In this document: positions 44,197-54,246 of the stretch, piece after piece
Layout: every line of letters begins with the position of its first letter
How positions within the stretch are numbered: position 1 is the stretch's first letter
Source: Vigna angularis
Lineage: Eukaryota; Streptophyta; Magnoliopsida; Fabales; Fabaceae
NCBI RefSeq assembly: GCF_016808095.1
Contig: NC_068976.1
Coordinates: 35,733,871 to 35,797,870, forward strand
Length of the DNA stretch: 64,000 bases
Direction: 5' to 3'
The notes under the pieces: model-generated
The model's input: only the letters and a program-made list of their open reading frames with translations
What the model was told of the DNA's origin: nothing
The model's database searches: none
Made by a program: the position numbers and the translations under genes

Positions 44197-44789
44197 CTAG
44201 ATCTCCAATCTTCCATCCAAGATAGCAAAGAGGGTTTGGCCTTTGGGAGAGTACTCATCTTGTAGCTTCTTAATCATCCCTCTTGTGATAGGCCCAATGG
44301 TGTTAGACCTTCTTGTATCATCCCCTCCCTCTTGAGAGGGATTTGCCCTCAAATCCATAGGGTCTTCATCTTCACTTGCATAACCTGCAAAAGGTTTAAG
44401 GTCAGATATATTGAAGGTAGCATGAACACCATATTCAGGGGGAAGATCAATTTGATATGCATTGTTATTTATCCTCCTGATCACTCTAAAAGGTCCATCT
44501 CCTCTAGGATTGAGTTTGGATTTTCTTAGTTGAGGAAATCTTTCCTTTCTAAGATGAACCCAAACTAGATCACCTTCATTGAAGATTAACTCTTTCTTGC
44601 CCTTGTTGTGTTGCTTGGCATATTTCTCATTTTGTTGTTGAATTTGGGTTTTAACCTTGTGATGTAATTCTTTGATAAACTTAGATTTAGATACCCCCTC
44701 TTGATGAACAAAATCAATAGAATTTGGAAGGGGTATTAAATCCATGGGTGTCAAAGGATTAAAACCATAAACAACTTCAAAAGGAGACA
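44197..44789 (-). pseudogene. Integrase C-terminal fragment of gypsy element H
   Basis: A minus-strand frame with LSPFEVVYGFNPLTPMDL, then a Lys-rich segment, GDLVWVHLRKERFP, PRGDGPFRVIRRINNNAYQIDLP and FNISDLKPF. This is the end of a Ty3-gypsy integrase plus its GPY/F-type tail. DPMDLRANPSQEGGDD and GPITRGMIKK follow before the stop at 44197. The upstream coding sequence is gone: at 44789 it joins directly to the D LTR, and the open frame continues artificially into LTR sequence to 44949, a chimaeric ORF. Confidence 0.85.
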
Positions 44790-45082
44790 ACGTGTGTTCC
44801 TGAGTGCCACTCAGCGGTAAACTGGCGCTGAGCGGTACTTCAGTTTTTCTTTTTTTGCACTTATTGAATTCTTTTCTGATTCCATCTCTATCCTTCTCCA
44901 CTTCTTTCATCAAATTCACCTTAAAACCTGCATAAAACACTGAAATCAAGCATAAACCTATCCAACTCTCTTATTTCTAAAAATATGAACAAAAGCATGA
45001 TTTCAAGCTAGTTTCTAAGTGTTAAAGGTTGCTTTTGGTATCAATTTTAAGAATAAAAATAACAGTTTTTCAATTGTTATCA
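44790..45082 (-). repeat. Element D 3' LTR, last segment
   Basis: Resumes at CAACGTGTGTTCCTGAG and matches 52550-52842, ending CAATTGTTATCA. About 430 bp of the LTR between this and the 43559 break are absent, so the deletion that truncated H also removed part of D. Confidence 0.88.
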
Positions 45083-46348
45083 CAACCCCAAACTTAGAAC
45101 TTTGCTTGTCCTCAAGCAAACAAGATGTAACTCAATCTTCTACCAATCAATACAATGATTCACTCCATTAAAAAAATCCTCTTTTCAAGATAAGTAAGTA
45201 CTCAATTATGCTCTTGACAGAAATTTCAATCAAAACATGCACATGCTTTAGTGTTCACACAATCACCTAATATCCAACAAATGCTACTTTTCATGAATGA
45301 TCAATCAACTAAGCATGGATGTTCATGCGCTCATGGAATCTTTCCTCACTAGATAAAGTGTTTCACTCAAACACACAAGTGTATAAGAGGTAATCACTCA
45401 TTCACTCTACTATCACAATGTCACAAGAATTGACTTTGCCTTTCAGTTAACCATAATCAAATACATTCACAAGCATGCATCATCACAAGGACTTTTCAAT
45501 GGCTTATAATGTGGCTGGGCTAACAAGAAAATTGGTTTTTCTAGATCACAAAACTCTTGAGTTAAGAGAATCATATGAACACAATCATTCTTACTTATTC
45601 CCAACTTTCCTTTGCATTGAGCTTTGCTTTTTCTTCTCTTTTCTTTCACTTTTTCTTTTTCTTTTCACATACTTAGTTTTTAGCTCTTAGCTCAATGCTT
45701 TCAATTTCCTTTTCATAACTTCCCAACAACCCCAAACTTGAACATTTGTCAATACCATCAGATATTTTCTACTTAACTCAAGGTAAAGCTTTTCATAAGG
45801 GGTTTTCAAATCATGTTCAAGGCTAAGGGTTCAAAGGATAAAACACATAGTGCTCTCTTTTAGTGGGCTCAATTCATGCATTTGGCTAACAAAAAGGGTT
45901 ACCAACAAATGGCCTTGATCATATGATGCAAACAAGCAATTGATCCAATCATAGAAAACCTGGGCAAAATCATTCATGCTTTCAAAGTAATAGCATTCAA
46001 TCACAAAAATTCTGGAGCTCAAAACCTCACATATAAGCTCATTCACATTCCACTTGTACACATCCTGCTTAGCATCATAATCACAATCACAACATCATGC
46101 ATTTGTTCACAAAGCTTGTGAATCACCTGTATAAGCATATAATGTGGACATCTCAACATCCATCATCATCAAAGTATCATCAAGCATTACTTATCAAACA
46201 ACAATCATACGCAAACCATCATAACAGACCAAGTTTCCAATTGAGTACATCAAACCCTATTCTAAAAACAAAAACAAATAAGTTCAGAACATAAAACCAA
46301 CAAATGCATAAATCCTGCTCTAGTGCTGATAGCATTCATCAGTAAATG
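45083..46348 (-). other. Element D internal 3' non-coding region
   Basis: Starts CAACCCCAAAC beside the LTR, as in B, and is colinear with B 6146-7440. It includes pyrimidine-rich tracts near 45600-45680. No frame here looks coding. Confidence 0.7.
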
Positions 46349-47548
46349 CTATCTCAACTCCTCATCAGTCTGAGCTGTCATCTGTATCCTTTTCTTCTTC
46401 CTCATCTTTAGCATCCTCAAATGCGTCGTCCTCATCATCATCAACATCATCTTCATCCATCTCCATAGTTGAAGCTTCAGCTGCTCCAGCTCTGCCGCCT
46501 TGGGCCTGCTCTCTGGCCAAGCTACTACAATATGGAACTCCTCCATAGTCCACCTGTGTGGGGGAGGTGTATCATACATTCCAACAATCATCTCAGCAGT
46601 GGCCACCTGCCCTTTGTGGATAGACTGCAATTGTGCACCTATAAGAGACATATACATATCCCTCATTTGGAAAGGCTCTGCTTCATGTGCCTCTGTAGAT
46701 GCCTGACTCTGTGCTTGTTCCACAGTATTGTCTGTAATAGGCCTCATTGCTTTCCTTGGCCTCTCAAATGGTGGAGCAGAAGTATCCACCCCAACTATTT
46801 TGCATAAGTGTGTGATCAAAGAAGGATGTCCTAATGGTGCTTTGTTGTTTGTTGTGTTAGCACACATACTTATCTCATTAGCTATTACCTGCCCAATATT
46901 GACATTCAAATTCCTGATCGCACAATAAAAGAGGAGTGCTCTGCTAAGAGTGATGTCTGAAACATGAGAACATGGCTGAATGTTGGCATGAGAAAATGCC
47001 ATCCAAAACTTTGCAAGAGGATTCAAGTCAGTCCTCCTAATGTTTACCACAGAACCAGTTCTGTTTCTCTGAAAATGTCCTCCAGGTATGCATAGAACAC
47101 TCTCCACATCCTCAAAATCACTGCCCTCTTCCATACATAGAGCAAATTGGCACTGCTCACCAGTCCATACCGTACCCAAGAAGTTGTTGATAGAGTCAGG
47201 ATCATACCTAATAGCGTGGCCTCTAACATAGCCTAGGTAATCCTCAGCTGGATAATCACCAATCTTCCTTGCATTGGTGTAAAATTCTTTCACCACAGCT
47301 ATATTGGCTGGTGCTGGGTATGTGGCTAGCTTTCCCCAATTCCTACCCAACAGTTGCTCTTCAAACTGAGGAGCAAAGTTAGGTATCATTCCAACTTTCC
47401 TCTCCATAAGAAGCCTCCTATCTTGTACCACCTTAAAGTGTTTCTCATGTTTGCGAGATAGGAACCTACTAGAGTGGGGTTGTTCTGGTTCCTTTTCTTT
47501 CCTTTTGGATGCCATGGTCTTCACTCTTTTGCCTGAAGAAGATGTCAT
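46349..47548 (-). CDS. Athila-element ORF with putative plant transposon protein domain (element D)
   Basis: About 399 residues from ATG at 47548 (MTSSSGKRVK). It starts with a basic, Lys-rich segment. The core includes PNFAPQFEEQLLGRNWGKL, FYTNARKIGDYP, RGHAIRYDPDSINNFLG and a C-terminal half with LNVNIGQVIANEISMC and FERPRKAMRP. This is the domain annotated in many plant genomes as 'putative plant transposon protein', usually found 3' of pol in Athila-type elements; its function is unknown. An acidic Asp/Glu tail ending DDSSD is open in another frame (46365-46553), so the present 3' end may come from a frameshift near 46550. B has lost this ORF. Confidence 0.75.
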   Translation of the reverse strand: MTSSSGKRVKTMASKRKEKEPEQPHSSRFLSRKHEKHFKVVQDRRLLMERKVGMIPNFAPQFEEQLLGRNWGKLATYPAPANIAVVKEFYTNARKIGDYPAEDYLGYVRGHAIRYDPDSINNFLGTVWTGEQCQFALCMEEGSDFEDVESVLCIPGGHFQRNRTGSVVNIRRTDLNPLAKFWMAFSHANIQPCSHVSDITLSRALLFYCAIRNLNVNIGQVIANEISMCANTTNNKAPLGHPSLITHLCKIVGVDTSAPPFERPRKAMRPITDNTVEQAQSQASTEAHEAEPFQMRDMYMSLIGAQLQSIHKGQVATAEMIVGMYDTPPPHRWTMEEFHIVVAWPESRPKAAELEQLKLQLWRWMKMMLMMMRTTHLRMLKMRKKKRIQMTAQTDEELR

Positions 47549-48969
47549 TCCTACACCAAACACAGATTACAAAACCACAAGACATGTTGTTAATCATTAG
47601 TAAACCATGTACAACACCCTATTTCCAAGCTAAACCACCGCTGAGGGTCAAAATCACCCCTCAGCGCCACCAGTGCATGAATCCATTACACAATGCAGCA
47701 AAAATTTGAAGTCTGTCAGAGTGCCGCTCAGCGGCAATTTACCCCTAGGCGGTAATTCTGCAGATTTTTGAAAAACCTCTTTTGACTTATCCTAACTCCA
47801 CCCAAATAAAATTTTCATGTTTCTAGCTTAAAATCAAACAGTTCAATCGGTTCAAACATCAATTAATTCATCAAATCATGCATAGGAATCAAAACCCCTA
47901 AAAATTCATGCTTCAACAATCAAATTCATGCTCAAGAACCCTAGAATGAAAAATACTTGACTTACTTGGGTGGAGATGCTAAATGAGTAGAGAATGCTTT
48001 CAACTTGTGAAGAAATATTGATGCTCTCTCCCAACCCCAAACTTAGATGGAAAACTAGTGAGAAAGTGAGTGGAAAGGAGATTTATTTTAAGAGGATAGA
48101 AGGGAAAATTGTAGAGAACCTTTGGAAAAGTATGAAGGAGTGTGTGTGCAAAGAAGAATCTGAAAATAGAGGCCAAGGCGCGACTTAGGGTATAAAAATA
48201 CCCTAATGGGCTCGGGTTCCGCTAAGGGGCAACCTAAGCCCATCTGCGACACTACCGCTCAGCAATATTTTGTCGCTCAGCGGTATTTTGCCGCTCAGCG
48301 GCACTTTCGTGAAGTGCTCTACTTCTTCCTAGCTTAACCTAGGTGCCTCCTACTCATGCCCCTCACTTGCTCCCTGCAATAAAACTCTCATATCACTCAT
48401 GCATCCAAAGCCCTATCATGCAACTGAAGTAGAACAGACAAAAAATAATCAATCAATTGGGTTGCCTCCCAGGTAGCACTTGTTTAATGTCACGAGCCTA
48501 ACCCAAACATCCACCAACACCCATCAGTAGGTGTCAAACCTTGTATCTTTCAGTAGATACTTCCATCTAGCATCCTTCAGTAGATGCTATACCCAAAAAT
48601 TTACAGAAGTAATGTCCAAATTTATAAAGATTTACAAAACCAAAATAAAAATAAAAGAAAAATTGTCCTTAAATCACTAGAATGCCTTCCAGGAAGCGCT
48701 CTTTTAACGTCACTAGCTTGACCCAATAAAGCTCATGTTCCATCCTCATGGTTGATGTTCATATCACACCAACTCATCAACTACTTCCGGTCCACTTTTC
48801 TAACTCTTCTGGAATGTGGAGACTCTATCTCTATCATCTCCTTTTCTTTGTAGTCTTTCACAACCCACAACTTGTTTTTGAATTTAACAGGTTTACCAAG
48901 TTGGAGTTGTTCTTGCATCAAGTCATCATGGACCTTTCTTCCTTTCTCAATCTTTTCTTCTTCCTGTAC
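47549..48969 (-). other. Element D non-coding segment where pol is expected
   Basis: No RT, RNase H or integrase motifs on either strand. The segment carries the hairpin array (48516-48588), GGGAGGCAACCC-type motifs (about 48459-48510 and a degraded one near 48677-48725), scattered CCGCTCAGCGG-like words (about 47722, 48253-48302), and text resembling element A at 840-1000. Confidence 0.7.
48516..48588 (-). repeat. Array of three co-varying hairpins (element D)
   Basis: AACACC-CATCAGTA-GGTGT(C) at 48516-48535, GTATC-TTTCAGTA-GATAC at 48543-48560 and AGCATC-CTTCAGTA-GATGCT at 48569-48588. Loops match the consensus of the B arrays and the three stem classes correspond to B hairpins 1/3, 4 and 5. 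Confidence 0.78.
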
Positions 48970-49362
48970 CTAAAACAAAATACAATGTTTACCTTTTACC
49001 TTTGGCTTTTCATCATTTTGGCTAGTCATGAGTACATCTTGATATGTAGCTTTATGACTAGCTTCTTCCTCCTGCATCTGCTCCTCTTCTTTGAAGACAT
49101 TTACAACAACTTTTTCTTCTAGGTCTTGGAATACCACTATGCCTTCATCCACATCAATGATGACTTTGGCCGTTTTCATAAACGGTCTTCCGAGAATAAG
49201 GGGTATCCTTTCATCCTCCATTTCCATCACCACAAAGTCCACCAAGAACTGTAGTTTGCCTACACAAACTATAACATCCTCTGCTATACTATAGGGATTC
49301 TTTGAGGATCCATCTGCCATCAATAAATTCATCTTTATAGGCTTCACATCAAGATCACCAAT
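48970..49362 (-). pseudogene. Element D protease, C-terminal part
   Basis: Continues the gag-protease frame after a single in-frame stop (49363-49365). It contains MNLLMADGSSKNPYSIAEDV, LQFLVDFVVMEME and IPLILGRPFMKTAKVIID, matching the flap and ILGRPF region of Athila aspartic proteases. The frame ends at 48970 with no RT following. It could be translated only by readthrough. Confidence 0.82.
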
Positions 49363-50625
49363 CTACTCAAGTAAGGAATAAGGCATCAAATTAACACTTG
49401 ATCCTAAATCAAGTAAAGCTTTCTTTATCCTTTTCTTCCCCATAACGCATGGAATGGAGAAACCTCCTGGATCTTTTGCTTTTGGAGGGAAAGGCTTCTT
49501 TTTTACAACTTTATACTTCTTTGTCTCATCATCTCTACGTCTTTTCTTTGTAGAGACTTCTTCCTCAGGCTTTGTATAAACTGCAATGTGCTGTAATACC
49601 ACCTTAAAAGGTACATCATCATCCAACATCTTAAAAATTTGTGTAAAATCAAACTCACAATCTATTGGAAAAGGAAGAATATCTTCACTCATTATCTCTC
49701 TTGTTTCTTCTTTTTCTGTTGTCTCTTCTTTTTCTCTCTTTTTTCTCTCTTCTTTTTCTTTCTCTCTTTCTAACTCAATTGTTTCAACATTTGCACTCAC
49801 TAACACCTTACATTCTTCCTTGGGGTTAACCTCAGTACTAGCCCCAAAATTTTTTCCAGGCCTTTCTTCCAACTGCTTAGTAATTTGACCCATTTGCATC
49901 TCCAAGTTCTTAATAGCAGCATCAGTGCTCTTTTGAGTGGATTCAGTTGTCTGTATGAATTGCTGAAGAGTTTCTTCCATCCTTATTGATCTTTCATTAA
50001 GTGTAGCAATTTGTTCCCATAAGGTTGGTTGTTGCTGTTGCTTATTGAATTGCCCTGATTGTCCAGCTTTCCCACTTTGTCCTTGACCAATACTTGGGTG
50101 TGGTTTCCACCCTTGATTGAAGTTCCCCTGACGGTATGAAAATTGATTGGCCATGATGTTAACATCCTCTAAAGCTTCTACTGGAAAGGCGCATTGACCA
50201 TTGATATGGTCACCACCACATAATTCACACATCTGTGGTTGAACTTGTGCAACAGTCTTTAACTCTTTTGGCAATTGTGCAAGTGCCTTCATGAGATTCT
50301 CCAATTGTTGAGTTATTATCTTGTTCTGAGCTAGCAAGGCGTCATTGGATTGCAACTGTAGAACTCCTTTTTGTTGAATAGGAGCTCCTCTTTCACTATT
50401 CAGCTCATTATCATTAGTCGTCATGTTTTCAATTATTTCCGTGGCTTCCTCTGGAGTTTTCCATTTGATATTGCCTCCAGCTGAGGCGTCTAACATCAAC
50501 TTGGTTTGTGAGCCAAGTCCTCCAAGGAAGAATAGGACTACTTCCACTTCGTCAAATCCATGCGTGGGAGTTTTTCTTAGTAAGCTTTTGTACCTATCCC
50601 ATGCATGATCCAGTAATTCCTCCAT
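49363..50625 (-). pseudogene. Element D gag C-terminal half and protease N-terminal part
   Basis: Begins after an in-frame TAA (50626-50628, a CAA in B) with GMEELLDHAWDRYKSLLRKT. It includes the zinc knuckle CELCGGDHINGQC, Glu/Lys-rich repeats, then KDPGGFSIPCVMGKKRIKKA and the protease active-site region DLGSSVNLMPYSLLE. In Athila proteases the corresponding word is close to DLGAS, so Asp is kept and Ser replaces Ala. It ends at a TAG. Confidence 0.85.
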
Positions 50626-50628
50626 GCC

Positions 50629-51213
50629 TTACTTAAAAGATGATATCTCTTGCTTTCCTTTATTTACCTTGGACAGTGGAAAGTATTTATTTAAGAACTT
50701 TGTGACTACATCTTCCCACTTTGTAAAGCTCCCTTCTGGAAAAGAATTCAACCAAAGCTTAGCGTTGCTTCCCAATGAGCATGGAAACCGGCTAAGTTTG
50801 ATTGCCTCATCAGGCACCCTATTTATCTTCACTGTATTGCAAATTTCATTAAATGTTGTGAGGTGCTCATATGGGCTTTCATGCGACAACCCATTGAATT
50901 GGTTACTCTTCACCAATTGGATTAATGATGGTTTTACCTCCATGCTAGCTACATTGACTCTTGGTCTTGCTATGCTATTGAAATGCTGAGGTCCAACCAC
51001 ATTAGTATAATCAGCAAGAGTTCGTCTAATATTATTATTCTCCATCTCCTCAGTGCTATGGTAGGAACCTTGTGGTAAATGTTGTAAAAGGATTTTCGAA
51101 GGAGGAAAAAGTTCTCTAGATGTACAGATTCTTCTCCTCCGTCTACTTTCGTCTAAACCTTCAAGAAGAGGTTCCGAAGTTTTGTTGCTTCTAGTTCGAA
51201 TTGCCTCCTGCAT
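50629..51213 (-). pseudogene. Element D gag N-terminal half
   Basis: From ATG at 51213 (MQEAIRTRSNK) through a Ser/Arg-rich head, then LADYTNVVGPQHFNSIARP, SNQFNGLSHESPYEHLTTFNE, FPCSLGSNAKLWLNSFP and FTKWEDVVTKFLNKYFPLSK. This is a standard Athila retrotransposon gag domain. A Gln-to-stop change after SSFK separates it from the C-terminal half. This is the half that B lacks. Confidence 0.87.
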
Positions 51214-51279
51214 ACACAAGAAAACAAAACCCTAGAAAAATTTTGTAAGCACAAAAAGATATAAAAGAAATAATATAAG

Positions 51280-51440
51280 AGATAAGAAGAAAACAGAAAA
51301 ATAAAAACAGAAAATAAAATAAAATAAAATAAAATAAAAATAGAAAAATAAAATAAAATAAAATAAAAATAAAAACAGAAAATAAAATAAAATAATAACT
51401 GAAAAATATAAACAGAAAATAAAAACAGAAAATAAAAACA
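51280..51440. repeat. A-rich AAAATAAAAT tract in D leader
   Basis: Dense AAAAT and AAACAG repeats between gag and PBS, homologous in position to the tracts of A and B. Confidence 0.85.
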
Positions 51441-51510
51441 GAAATTCAAATTTCAAAATTCAAGTCAAAGATAATCAATAATCACAAAAATGAACTAGTT
51501 AAACCACGAG

Positions 51511-51528
51511 TCCCCGGCAACGGTGCCA
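51511..51528 (-). other. Primer-binding site of element D (tRNA-Asp type)
   Basis: The plus strand reads TCCCCGGCAACGGTGCCA, one change from the perfect tRNA-Asp match of B, 6 nt from the LTR boundary at 51535. Confidence 0.88.
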
Positions 51529-51534
51529 AAAGCT

Positions 51535-52842
51535 TGATGACAAATTTATGAACACCGAAAAATGGCGCCAAAAACTTGTTTAACCCTCTGCAAGTGTGAC
51601 CGAATCGTATCAAGTAATAAACTCGGTAAGACCAAGTATCGTTCTCCCAAAGGACTCACGGCCTAGTTAGTTATATGATTTGTTGATTATTTAAGACATG
51701 TGAATAAATTCTTGAGGTTTCAAATGCAAAAGACAATAAGTAAACATGTATGCATGAGTTTTGATCAATGGAAAAGAGGAAAACAAACACGGAACGAATT
51801 ATATGGATGAGTATGTTGTTGGGGTAATCAATTTCATCTTATCCACTCTCATATATTTTAGGAATTCATCATTCTTTTCATCACTGTTAATGTCACTCTC
51901 TAAATCACCTTGCAAGAAAGCCTATCCTTAATTATGAGTTCATACAATTCCTAGCATCCCTAATAATTAATTCTGAAGCATAGAAGCTTAAAGGCAACCA
52001 ACCTCATATCCCTATGTCTAAGCGATATTACTTTTGGGAGAAATTCCCCGGATCTAGATTTTATCGTATGTGTCCATATCACTAAAATCAATAATCATGA
52101 CATCGAATGAGTTAAACAATGCATGCTTTGAGCAAAGAGGAAAAACCCTAACTAATGATGAAAGAAAGCATGTATCTCAAATAAGATGTTTAAACACAAA
52201 TTCCATATATGAGAGTTTCACAAGATTACATTGATTCTCCAACAACAAGAAGAGTTTAGTTCACCATATTCATGGTGAAACTAGATGAACAATAATGAAA
52301 TAATGAAAGATAGAACCCTAGAAAGATGAGTAGGTAGCCTTAGCATCCAAGATCTTCCTCCAAGGGGTGGAAAGGTGTGTGTTTGCTTCGTCTCCAGCCA
52401 AAGATACCAACCCTAGAAAGTCCTAAAGCTTATATATTATTCGTAATATTATAGAAAAGTGTGCCTAAGCCCAAAATACCACCGCTCAGCGGTACTAGCG
52501 CAAAGTCAAATCTCTCCTCAGCTGCACTTTCACCCCTTAGCGGAGCCAACGTGTGTTCCTGAGTGCCGCTCAACGGTAAACTAGCGCTGAGCGGTACTTA
52601 CGGTTTTTCTTCTTTTGCACTTTTTGAGTTCTTTTCTGATTCCATCTCTATCTTTCTCCACTTCTTTCATCAAATTCACCTTAAAACTTGCATAAAACAC
52701 TGAAATCAAGCATAAACATGTCCAACTCTCTTATTTCTAAAAATATGAACAAAAGCTTGATTTCAAGCTAGTTTCTAAGTGTTAAAGGTTGCTTTTGGTA
52801 TCAACTTTAAGCATAAAAATAATAGTTTTTCAACTGTTATCA
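51535..52842 (-). repeat. Element D 5' LTR (1308 bp, intact)
   Basis: TGATGACAAATTT to CAACTGTTATCA. It is colinear with B and A LTRs, with a TATA-like TATATATT near 52431. Palindromic GCTCAGCGG- and GCGCTGAGCGG-type words lie at about 52491-52595. Confidence 0.9.
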
Positions 52843-52847
52843 TCTCT

Positions 52848-53384
52848 CAGCTCAGAAAGCCTTCCTACCAAGGAAGGAAGCTAGAGGAAAGGGTAGAGAA
52901 AGTGAAATAAGAGAGTGACTCAAGAGCAATTAGGGTTGGAAGCAAATTCAACAGCATATCACTAAAGCTCAAAAGTGAATTTTACAAAGGCATGACTCTC
53001 TTATTTATTAGTAAAGATGAGCCATGTTTCTTACCCAAATTCCCCCCAAATTCAAATTATTTTATGTAGGAGGCGCCCTCTCTTCGAAGAAGCAAGATCC
53101 ACGCTGCATTCCAAGTCAGCCAAGTCACATGGAAAATTCCTTCTCGTAGGCCAAGCAGGGTTTTGGTTGGGCATCTCTTTAATCCGGAAGCTAATATCCT
53201 TCATCATTCCAATCCGAAAGTCAACTCTCCAATCCGGAAGTCACTTCATTTGCTTCCTATTTTAGCTCCTTTGCTTCTCTTGGCTTCTCAAGCTTTTTGG
53301 TTGGTTTATCCATGATCTCTAAACCTTATTAGACCCTACAAAATAACAATACAATTGTTCTAGAAAACAGAAGAAGGATTTTAG
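52848..53384 (-). mobile_element. LTR-like 3' region of a gypsy element (F)
   Basis: Lies 3' of the F polyprotein end on the minus strand. It includes a G-run (GGGGGGAATTTGGG near 53041) and the word AAATTCACTTTTGAG, which also occurs in shortened form in the LTR of the oppositely oriented element at 54247. D is inserted in it (TSD TCTCT). LTR ends are not resolved. Confidence 0.45.
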
Positions 53385-53493
53385 TAAGTGATCTTCCATA
53401 GAAGTAAAGTGTTGGGTGATCCTTCTTCTTCTTGAATTCTCTTTAACATGGCATTAGTAAGAGGTCCAATGTGAGTCCTAGATGGTCTTCCAT
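53381..53493 (-). pseudogene. C-terminal end of a gypsy polyprotein (element F)
   Basis: A short minus-strand frame, DGRPSRTHIGPLTNAMLKRI then QEEE, ending at a TAA (53381-53383). It parallels the GPITRGMIKKLQDEY end of element H. The upstream part is replaced by unrelated sequence at about 53494. Confidence 0.55.
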
Positions 53494-54155
53494 CAGTTGC
53501 CCTTTGCAACGGTCCTGCTTGTGAATTGGACTATGGAGGCGCGACCTGCTTGTGCCGCGAAACGGAAGTGCAACGGAGGCACTCGCGTAGCGGAGCCTCG
53601 CTGGAAGAGGCGAGATGAAGGTCGCGAGTAAAGGTCCAAGATGAAGGCGCGATGGTGGTAGCCTGACTGATTTCGCAAGAGCCTTCGCATTCCATGGTGG
53701 CGCGATTCACTGATTCTACGTTGATGATGAAGGCGCGACACGATTTTGGGGTTTCCTAGGTAGTGGAGATGGAAGTTGCCTCGCGGTTCATGGTCGAGAT
53801 TCACTGGAGCACGATTGGGGTTGGAATGTTGCAAGGTGGTCGCCGTCGTGGTGGTGTGAGGAAGACGAACTAATGCTGGTTGTTGGCCTTTCGCAATGGT
53901 AGTTGAAGGTTTGGTTGGGTTGCGTAGGTGGTTCTGTGGTGGCGGTGTGAACAGTAAAAATGGTTAGGTAGTGGCGACAAGGTTTGGGGTTTCCATGGAG
54001 TTTGTGCGAGTTGTAGGTAGTGGATTGGTGAAGAGTGGAAACGGCGAGATTGATAGTGGAACGTGGTGGCTTGTGTGGTAGTCGTTGCAGTTGGCGCATG
54101 GTAGGTAGTGGCAGCACAAGGAAGTGTGGCATGGTTCATGGCAACGACAACCCAG
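53494..54155. other. G/C-rich unassigned segment between two gypsy ends
   Basis: Much less AT-rich than its neighbours, with repeated GGCGCGA and GGTAGTGG words. Several overlapping frames are open on the minus strand, but all are low-complexity (His, Thr, Pro-rich) and look like composition effects. No recognised domain. Confidence 0.35.
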
Positions 54156-54246
54156 GAGGAACTTTTGTGAAGCCAACAAAAATAAGTCCTCATAATAAAG
54201 GCGAGCCATCAGATTTGAGGACAAATCCTTTCGAAGGGGGAGGAGA
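54156..54246 (+). pseudogene. C-terminal end of a gypsy polyprotein, plus strand
   Basis: Frame with KPTKISPHNKGEPSDLRTNP then FEGGGDD. SDLRTNPF...GGDD is the standard last block before the PPT in this gypsy group. Overlapping it is the purine tract GAAGGGGGAGGAGA, immediately followed by TGATAGACGGGGC, the probable LTR start. Confidence 0.6.

Larger units (their letters stand above)
41659..52842 (-). mobile_element. Element D: Athila-lineage LTR retrotransposon lacking RT and integrase
   Basis: Minus-oriented. The intact 5' LTR is 51535-52842, the PBS 51511-51528 and the internal region 45083-51534 (6452 bp). The 3' LTR is in pieces: 41659-42198, 43525-43559 and about 44790-45082. Coding content: gag (with a stop), protease (after a stop) and, further 3', an ORF with the putative plant transposon domain. 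Between protease and that ORF there is only non-coding sequence where RT, RNase H and integrase should be. The gag-protease motifs place it in the Athila lineage. It is the best local model for the ancestor of B. Confidence 0.9.

Noticed and set aside
51153..51456. Phe/Tyr-rich minus-strand frames in the D leader
   Set aside because: Composition artefact of the A-rich AAAATAAAAT tract.
53493..54224. Several overlapping His/Thr/Pro-rich minus-strand frames in the G/C-rich segment
   Set aside because: Different frames give equally long low-complexity translations; no domain or start context favours any.
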